From Chloroflexota bacterium (lineage in GTDB: Bacteria; Chloroflexota; Dehalococcoidia; Lucifugimonadales; UBA3495), in assembly GCA_022562335.1 (NCBI GenBank), contig JADFPM010000105.1, forward strand, positions 1-8,850: a DNA stretch of 8,850 bases, given 5' to 3'. A program made the translations under genes and the position numbers. The first letter of the stretch is position 1, and every line of letters begins with the position of its first letter. The notes beneath the pieces are model-generated. The model saw nothing but the letters and a program-made list of their open reading frames with translations, was not told the origin of the DNA and ran no database searches. Shown here piece after piece: positions 5,223 to 8,850 of this stretch.

Positions 5223-6332
5223 ATGAAAAGCATCGAGATCGACCGAAATAAGCGGCTGAAAGACGAACCCCGTAAGGGCCACAACCGGTGGCACCCCGAC
5301 GTAACGCCGGTCTTGGAAGTAGACCCCGGCGAGGAAGTGGTGCTGGAGACCAGGGACGCTTCCGACAGCCAGGTCAAGCCCCATATGACGGTGGACGACA
5401 TGGGTGGGTTGGACACCAAGGTGGCCCATCCCCTGACCGGCCCGGTCTACGTGAAAGGGGCCCAGCCCGGCGACCTGCTGGAGATCGAGTACCTGGACAT
5501 CGTGGCCCAGCCCAGGGGGTGGACCCGCTTCCGGCCCGGCTCCGGTTTCCTGCGGGACATCTTTACCGAGCCCTACCTGGTCCATTGGGAGATGAGTGAC
5601 GGTTGGGCCACCTCGCCCCAGCTGCCGGGGGTCCGCATCCCCGACGGTTCGTTCATGGGCACGGCGGGCATAGCTCCGTCCCACGCTCAAATGGAGGAGT
5701 GGACCCGGCGGGAGGCGGATTTAGTGGCCCGGGGAGGTACGGCAGTGCCACCGGATCCCGAAGACGCCGTGCCCAGCGGAGGGGCCATCGCCAATGAGGG
5801 CCTGCGCACGATACCGCCCCGGGAAAACTGCGGCAACGTGGATATAAAACAGTTGACCAAAGGCTCAAAGCTGTTCATTCCGGTGAACGTGGATGGCGCT
5901 TTATATTCCGCCGGGGACGGCCACTTCGCCCAGGGCGACGGGGAATGCTGCATCACCGCCATCGAGATGGGCGCCACCGCCAGCGTCCGGTTTCAACTGC
6001 ACAAAGGAGAGGCCCAACGGTTGGGTATGAAGATGCCCCGGTTCTCCCATTCCGGCTATTTTCTTCCGCCCCAATGGGCCGCGCCACGGAACTTCATCGC
6101 CACCATGGGCATGCCCATCCGGGATGACGGCACCCAGGAAGGCGAGGATCTGACACTGGCGGCCCGCAACGCCCTGATCAATATGATCGACCTGCTTCAA
6201 GAGAGGGGATGGACCCGGGAGCAGGCCTACATCATTTGCAGCGTCGCGGTGGACCTGCGGATAAGCAACGTGGTGGACCTGCCCAACGTTACGGTATCCG
6301 CCTTTCTGCCGGAGGATATTTTCCAGGGTTAA
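5223..6332 (+). CDS. Formamidase/acetamidase family hydrolase
   Basis: A 369-residue cytoplasmic amidohydrolase of the acetamidase/formamidase family (FmdA/AmdA), which splits formamide or short amides to ammonia and the acid. Family marks include PPRENCGNVDIKQL (198-211), the LFIPVNVDGALYSAGDGHFA segment (217-236) leading into QGDGE (237-241), and the C-terminal block with AYIICSVAVDLRIS (335-348). Known formamidases are about 400 residues, so this one is slightly short, but the conserved core and both ends appear present. No signal peptide or membrane segment is seen. It follows TPP enzyme 2 on the same strand after 196 bp that include the palindromic element. No urea-cycle, amide-transporter or nitrogen-regulator gene is nearby, so the physiological amide is unknown. 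Family certain; formamide versus acetamide or another amide is not resolved. Confidence 0.88.
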   Translation: MKSIEIDRNKRLKDEPRKGHNRWHPDVTPVLEVDPGEEVVLETRDASDSQVKPHMTVDDMGGLDTKVAHPLTGPVYVKGAQPGDLLEIEYLDIVAQPRGWTRFRPGSGFLRDIFTEPYLVHWEMSDGWATSPQLPGVRIPDGSFMGTAGIAPSHAQMEEWTRREADLVARGGTAVPPDPEDAVPSGGAIANEGLRTIPPRENCGNVDIKQLTKGSKLFIPVNVDGALYSAGDGHFAQGDGECCITAIEMGATASVRFQLHKGEAQRLGMKMPRFSHSGYFLPPQWAAPRNFIATMGMPIRDDGTQEGEDLTLAARNALINMIDLLQERGWTREQAYIICSVAVDLRISNVVDLPNVTVSAFLPEDIFQG

Positions 6333-6615
6333 AGCGGGATATAGGTGCTAGGCGCAACCGGGGTTGAGATATAGCCCTGGGGACCCATGCATCATCACCA
6401 GAGGCCCGTAGCGGCGTTTTTCCACCTCCATGGGCCTTCTGATACCTGAACGGTTTTTAAATTCGACAAAAATTCGCGTGGTGATTCATCAGTGGCCAAC
6501 CACATTGACGGTTGGGGTGCCAGCAGCAAACGAAAAACCACCGGGCCATCTGCCGTCACTGATCGGCGGGCGGTCCGGTGGTTAAGTCTCCTAACCCGGT
6601 TGGGTATGTTTGGGG
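6333..6615. other. 283-bp hairpin-rich convergent spacer without a gene
   Basis: No open frame of note lies between the formamidase stop and the HTH gene stop. It holds an interrupted stem (CAGA-GGCCC, 6399-6407, with GGGCC-T-TCTG, 6432-6441), a CCAACC/GGTTGG hairpin (6496-6501 and 6510-6515), the terminator at 6533-6583, and CTAACCC/GGGTTAG (6591-6597 and 6613-6619), whose right arm overlaps the HTH stop codon. A short direct repeat AAATTCG occurs twice near 6458-6476. Confidence 0.6.
6533..6583 (-). terminator. Intrinsic terminator of the HTH gene
   Basis: On the minus strand AACCACCGG (6575-6583) pairs perfectly with CCGGTGGTT (6536-6544) and is followed directly by a T-rich tail (TTTTTCGTTT, 6537-6528). 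The long apical region can add an inner stem (CTGCCG 6550-6555 with CGGCGG 6564-6569, one G-U pair). It lies just beyond the HTH gene stop. There is no T-run in the plus direction, so it is directional. Confidence 0.65.
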
Positions 6616-6840
6616 TTAGCTGGCTCGCTTGACTTCCAATGTCTCGCCGGGCGCCAGGGCGACGCGGCGTACATTTATACCAAGCTTCAATAGCCAGTAG
6701 CCGAGGGTCGCCTTGCTGACTCCCAATTCCTCGGCGGTGCTGGAAAGGCCGATCTCGTTGACCATCTCGGGAAGAAGACGCTCCAGGGGACGTTGGAACT
6801 CCGTTTCGACGCGCTGCATCAGTTTAGTCTTTCTGGCCAA
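6616..6840 (-). CDS. Small helix-turn-helix DNA-binding protein (74 residues)
   Basis: A 74-residue basic protein starting at TTG (6838-6840), set by AGGAGG 6 nt upstream; a longer frame from 6858 would place that site inside the gene. Residues 33-54 (SSTAEELGVSKATLGYWLLKLG) form a clear helix-turn-helix: a small Ala helix, a Gly turn and a recognition helix with SKATLGYW. The N-terminus is Lys/Arg-rich, and the C-terminus (VRRVALAPGETLEVKRAS) looks like a short beta tail. No ligand-binding or catalytic domain is present, so it may be a small transcription factor or a DNA-binding subunit. It has its own promoter and terminator, is divergent from dedA, and is the only regulator-like gene in the window. 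HTH is sure; target unknown. Confidence 0.75.
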   Translation of the reverse strand: MARKTKLMQRVETEFQRPLERLLPEMVNEIGLSSTAEELGVSKATLGYWLLKLGINVRRVALAPGETLEVKRAS

Positions 6841-6846
6841 AGTGTA

Positions 6847-6852
6847 CCTCCT
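6847..6852 (-). promoter_or_regulatory. Consensus ribosome binding site that selects a TTG start
   Basis: AGGAGG on the minus strand (plus CCTCCT) lies 6 nt from TTG at 6838-6840. It makes TTG the likely start of the HTH protein; the first in-frame ATG is seven codons later, with this site too far away. Confidence 0.75.
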
Positions 6853-6892
6853 GTGCAACCTTTGTGTATCGTTGCATTTCCAATCCGCTTAC

Positions 6893-6921
6893 AATCTATC
6901 AGCATCTTTGCTCTTTGTCAA
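6893..6921 (-). promoter_or_regulatory. Sigma70-type promoter of the HTH gene
   Basis: Minus strand: perfect TTGACA (6916-6921), 17-bp spacer, TAGATT (6893-6898, four of six). The predicted start is near 6886, giving a leader of about 46 nt. It lies in an AT-rich stretch unlike the surrounding DNA. Confidence 0.6.
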
Positions 6922-6931
6922 GACAATATAC

Positions 6932-6953
6932 AAACAATAGTTTAAATTTGTTT
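6932..6953. promoter_or_regulatory. Inverted repeat between the HTH and dedA promoters
   Basis: AAACAA (6932-6937) and TTGTTT (6948-6953) are exact reverse complements in an AT-rich spacer between the two divergent -35 boxes. It could be an operator for the adjacent HTH protein, but AT-rich dyads arise easily by chance. Confidence 0.25.
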
Positions 6954-6980
6954 AAGACTAATTACATAATATGTTAGAAT
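6952..6980 (+). promoter_or_regulatory. Promoter candidate of the DedA gene
   Basis: TTAAGA (6952-6957), 17-bp spacer, TAGAAT (6975-6980). The -10 matches five of six and the -35 four of six. The same TTAGAAT core appears in the promoters at 474-502 and 3250-3278. The leader would be about 85 nt. Confidence 0.45.
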
Positions 6981-7071
6981 CAGCGACGGCCCTGATCCAG
7001 CGTTTGCCTTCTTGGATGTCCCCAGAGAGGGTGTTTCGGGAGCTGGGCAGGCCCCAGTTGGAACGGTGTGA

Positions 7072-7701
7072 ATGCATGAGATAGAAGCCGTATTTTTAGC
7101 GATCATCATCCAGGTCTACGACACCATGGGTTGGGCGGGCGTCGTGTTTCTCATGGCCGTGGAGAGCGCCGCCATCCCCTTTCCCAGCGAGCTGATCATG
7201 CCCTTGGCGGGTTGGCTCCTGGTCGAGGCCAAGGGCGGCGGCTGGCCGATGTTGTTGATGGCCGGGTTCTACGGCGCCCTGGGAAACCTGCTGGGGTCCT
7301 GGGTCGCCTATTGGGTCAGCATGAAGGGTGGACGGCCGTTATTACTTAAATACGGTAAATATGTACTGATCAGCCGAGAAGAGATCGACCGGACCGAGAG
7401 ATGGTTCGCCCGCTACGGGGAATGGGCGGTGTTTTTTGGCCGCCTGCTGCCGGTGGTGCGGACGTTTATCAGCATCCCGGCCGGCATCGCCCGGATGAAC
7501 TTCTGGAAGTTCAGCGTGTACACATTCGCCGGTTCCTTCCCCTGGAGCCTGGGTCTGGCCTACGGCGGGTTCCTGTTGGGCGAAAACTGGGAGGCCATGC
7601 GGTCGGTGATGCGGCCTTTCGACTTCCCCATACTGGCGATCATCATCCTGGCCGGGATTTGGTTTCTGGTCCGAAGGATCAAAGCGATTCGGGCCCAGTA
7701 A
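7072..7701 (+). CDS. DedA-family integral membrane protein
   Basis: A 209-residue inner-membrane protein of the DedA (SNARE-associated, PF09335) family. Members include lipid flippases/transporters that recycle undecaprenyl-phosphate or phosphatidylethanolamine and support envelope integrity. Hydrophobic segments lie at about 5-14, 21-52, 60-82, 132-168 and 186-201. Family marks are the acidic ESAAIPFPSE stretch (31-40), with E31 and E40, and GRLLPVVRTFISIPAGIARM (123-142), whose R124 and R130 are the conserved basic pair before the PAG turn. Length is normal for the family. The ATG at 7072 is the first start after an in-frame TGA (7069-7071); only a weak GGAA precedes it by 8 nt. It is divergent from the HTH gene and followed after 137 bp by the PLP enzyme. 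The specific lipid is unknown. Confidence 0.88.
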   Translation: MHEIEAVFLAIIIQVYDTMGWAGVVFLMAVESAAIPFPSELIMPLAGWLLVEAKGGGWPMLLMAGFYGALGNLLGSWVAYWVSMKGGRPLLLKYGKYVLISREEIDRTERWFARYGEWAVFFGRLLPVVRTFISIPAGIARMNFWKFSVYTFAGSFPWSLGLAYGGFLLGENWEAMRSVMRPFDFPILAIIILAGIWFLVRRIKAIRAQ

Positions 7702-7778
7702 CTGGCGGGCCCCAAAAGCCCGATGCGGCAAAGAGGACGAATGGCCGCATCCGGCGCGCCCGCTGCCGGTTGACGTAT

Positions 7779-7807
7779 TTGACTCTGTGTTGACCCTAAT
7801 CTATGCT
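7779..7807 (+). promoter_or_regulatory. Promoter candidate of the PLP-enzyme gene
   Basis: TTGACT (7779-7784), 17-bp spacer, TATGCT (7802-7807). The predicted start is near 7814, only about 25 nt before the ATG. Two further TTGAC motifs (7770, 7790) flank it, so the exact -35 is uncertain. Confidence 0.4.
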
Positions 7808-7838
7808 TGATATAGCCATCTGATTACGGATCAACGCC

Positions 7839-8810
7839 ATGGAATTGCCAACCATCCGGGACGTTTATCGTGCCCAAAAAACCATAGCCCCCCACCTCCC
7901 CAGGACTCCGCTTCACTTTTCCGCCGGCCTTAGCGAACTTTTGGACGCCCAGGTCTACTTGAAACACGACGAGTATCTGCCCCTGGGCGCTTTCAAGGCC
8001 CGGGGCGGCATCAATCTGCTGGCCAATCTCAGTCAAGAGGAGAGGGACCGGGGAGTCATCACCGCGTCTACGGGCAACCATGGCCAATCCATCGCCAGCG
8101 CCTGCCGGTTATTCGGCGCCCGGGCCCTCATCGTCCTGCCGGTCGGGGCCAATCCCCTGAAGGTCGCCGCCATGGAGGCCCTGGGAGCGGAACTGATCTT
8201 CCACGGGAAGGACTTCGATCAGGCCAGGGCCCATTGCGAGCGGCTGGCGGCCGAGGAAGGTTATCGCTACGCGCATCCGGCCAACGAGCCTTTGCTGATC
8301 GCCGGGGTGGCCACCCAGACCCTGGAGGTCGTCGAAGACCTGCCCGATGTGGAGGTCATCCTCATGCCCCTGGGCGGCGGGAGCAGCGCCGCCGGAGCCT
8401 GCCTGGTGGCCAAGTCCATCTCTTCCGATATAAAGGTAGTAGCCGTCCAGTCCGAAGCCGCTCCCGGAGGCTACCGGTCGTGGAAGGCGGGAAGGCTGGT
8501 GGAAGAGGCCAACAAGACCTTCGCCGAGGGCCTGGCCACCGCCTCGGGCTATCAGATGCCCCAGGAGATCCTAAAGGAGCGCCTGGACGATTTCGTCCTG
8601 GTCAGCGACGACGAGATACGCTGCGCCATAGGCTTGTTGATAGAGAAGGCCCACACCCTGGCGGAGGGAGCGGGAGCGGCCGCCACCGCGGGCGCGGTGA
8701 AGATCCGGGAGTCCCTCAAGGGCAAGAAGGTTTCCATCACCGTCAGCGGCGGCAATATCACCCTGGACCAACTGATAGAAGCGGTAAAAGTGTACCAAGG
8801 GTCTGACTAG
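7839..8810 (+). CDS. Threonine/serine dehydratase-like PLP enzyme (fold type II)
   Basis: A 323-residue cytoplasmic PLP enzyme of the serine/threonine dehydratase family (TrpB/IlvA fold). K53 in GAFKARGG is the Schiff-base lysine; STGNHG (77-82) contacts the cofactor and substrate; LGGGSSAAG (178-186) is the phosphate-binding glycine loop, with SS where many relatives have further glycines; SGGN (303-306) lies near the pyridine nitrogen. Family members deaminate threonine or serine to 2-oxobutyrate or pyruvate; relatives act on hydroxyaspartate or hydroxyectoine-derived substrates, or racemise serine. It has no C-terminal ACT domain, so isoleucine feedback as in biosynthetic IlvA is not expected. 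The start ATG has only a weak GGA 8 nt upstream. A 5-bp hairpin without T-run (8809-8826) follows the stop. Class sure; substrate open. Confidence 0.83.
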   Translation: MELPTIRDVYRAQKTIAPHLPRTPLHFSAGLSELLDAQVYLKHDEYLPLGAFKARGGINLLANLSQEERDRGVITASTGNHGQSIASACRLFGARALIVLPVGANPLKVAAMEALGAELIFHGKDFDQARAHCERLAAEEGYRYAHPANEPLLIAGVATQTLEVVEDLPDVEVILMPLGGGSSAAGACLVAKSISSDIKVVAVQSEAAPGGYRSWKAGRLVEEANKTFAEGLATASGYQMPQEILKERLDDFVLVSDDEIRCAIGLLIEKAHTLAEGAGAAATAGAVKIRESLKGKKVSITVSGGNITLDQLIEAVKVYQGSD

Positions 8811-8850
8811 GCCCATCGGATGGCCTGAAGCCCGGCATTTTCAATCTGGT

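Noticed and set aside
5054..5690. Minus-strand open frames across the palindromic element and the formamidase 5' end
   Set aside because: They are shadow frames; the part over the element is low-complexity translation of the repeat.
7706..7722. CGGGC/GCCCG hairpin after dedA as a terminator
   Set aside because: Five base pairs, 7-nt loop, no T-run; expected by chance in GC-rich DNA.
1..8850. CRISPR array, tRNA/rRNA, or transposase gene
   Set aside because: I saw no regularly spaced repeats of CRISPR size, no cloverleaf with a CCA-type acceptor, and no transposase motifs in any frame.

Overview
The window is 8,850 bp of GC-rich bacterial DNA (roughly 60% GC by eye) with AT-richer islands at promoters. 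It carries seven complete protein genes and one gene cut by the left edge. The gene mix (CHAT-type protein, split-barrel flavin protein, acetolactate-synthase-like TPP enzymes, formamidase, DedA, threonine-dehydratase-like enzyme) and a small helix-turn-helix protein ending in YWLLKLGI suggest a free-living or uncultured Chloroflexota-like bacterium. That assignment is inference from remembered family resemblance; no rRNA or marker gene is present.

Layout: (1) 1-346, minus strand, the first 115 residues of a probable CHAT-domain protein. (2) 347-882, a divergent intergenic region with one good plus-strand promoter far from any gene, a perfect 8-bp inverted repeat and no convincing gene. (3) 883-1302, plus, a small flavin-binding PNPOx-like protein, convergent with (4) 1325-3043, minus, an acetolactate-synthase-like TPP enzyme. 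(5) 3044-3340, a shared divergent control region with two well-formed sigma70-type promoters, a three-copy 11-bp tandem repeat at one predicted transcription start and a 10-bp hairpin in the leader. (6) 3341-5026, plus, a second, different TPP enzyme. (7) 5061-5158, a 98-bp palindromic element able to fold as an outer stem with two inner hairpins. (8) 5223-6332, plus, a formamidase/acetamidase. (9) 6333-6615, a hairpin-rich convergent spacer with an intrinsic terminator. (10) 6616-6840, minus, a 74-residue HTH protein. (11) 7072-7701, plus, a DedA membrane protein. (12) 7839-8810, plus, a fold-type II PLP ammonia-lyase.

How the genes may work together: the two TPP enzymes keep the catalytic glutamate and cofactor motifs and are probably both active 2-oxo-acid carboligases/decarboxylases/lyases. 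They are transcribed away from one regulatory region, which suggests coordinated control. Formamidase follows the second TPP gene on the same strand after 196 bp that contain the palindromic element, so co-transcription is possible but unproven. A threonine-dehydratase-like enzyme could supply 2-oxobutyrate to acetolactate-synthase chemistry, but no ilvN, ilvC or ilvD is present, so this is not a standard branched-chain amino-acid operon. I found no CRISPR array, RNA gene, transposase or clearly new multi-gene system. The most unusual DNA is the control region between the TPP genes and the 98-bp palindromic element.
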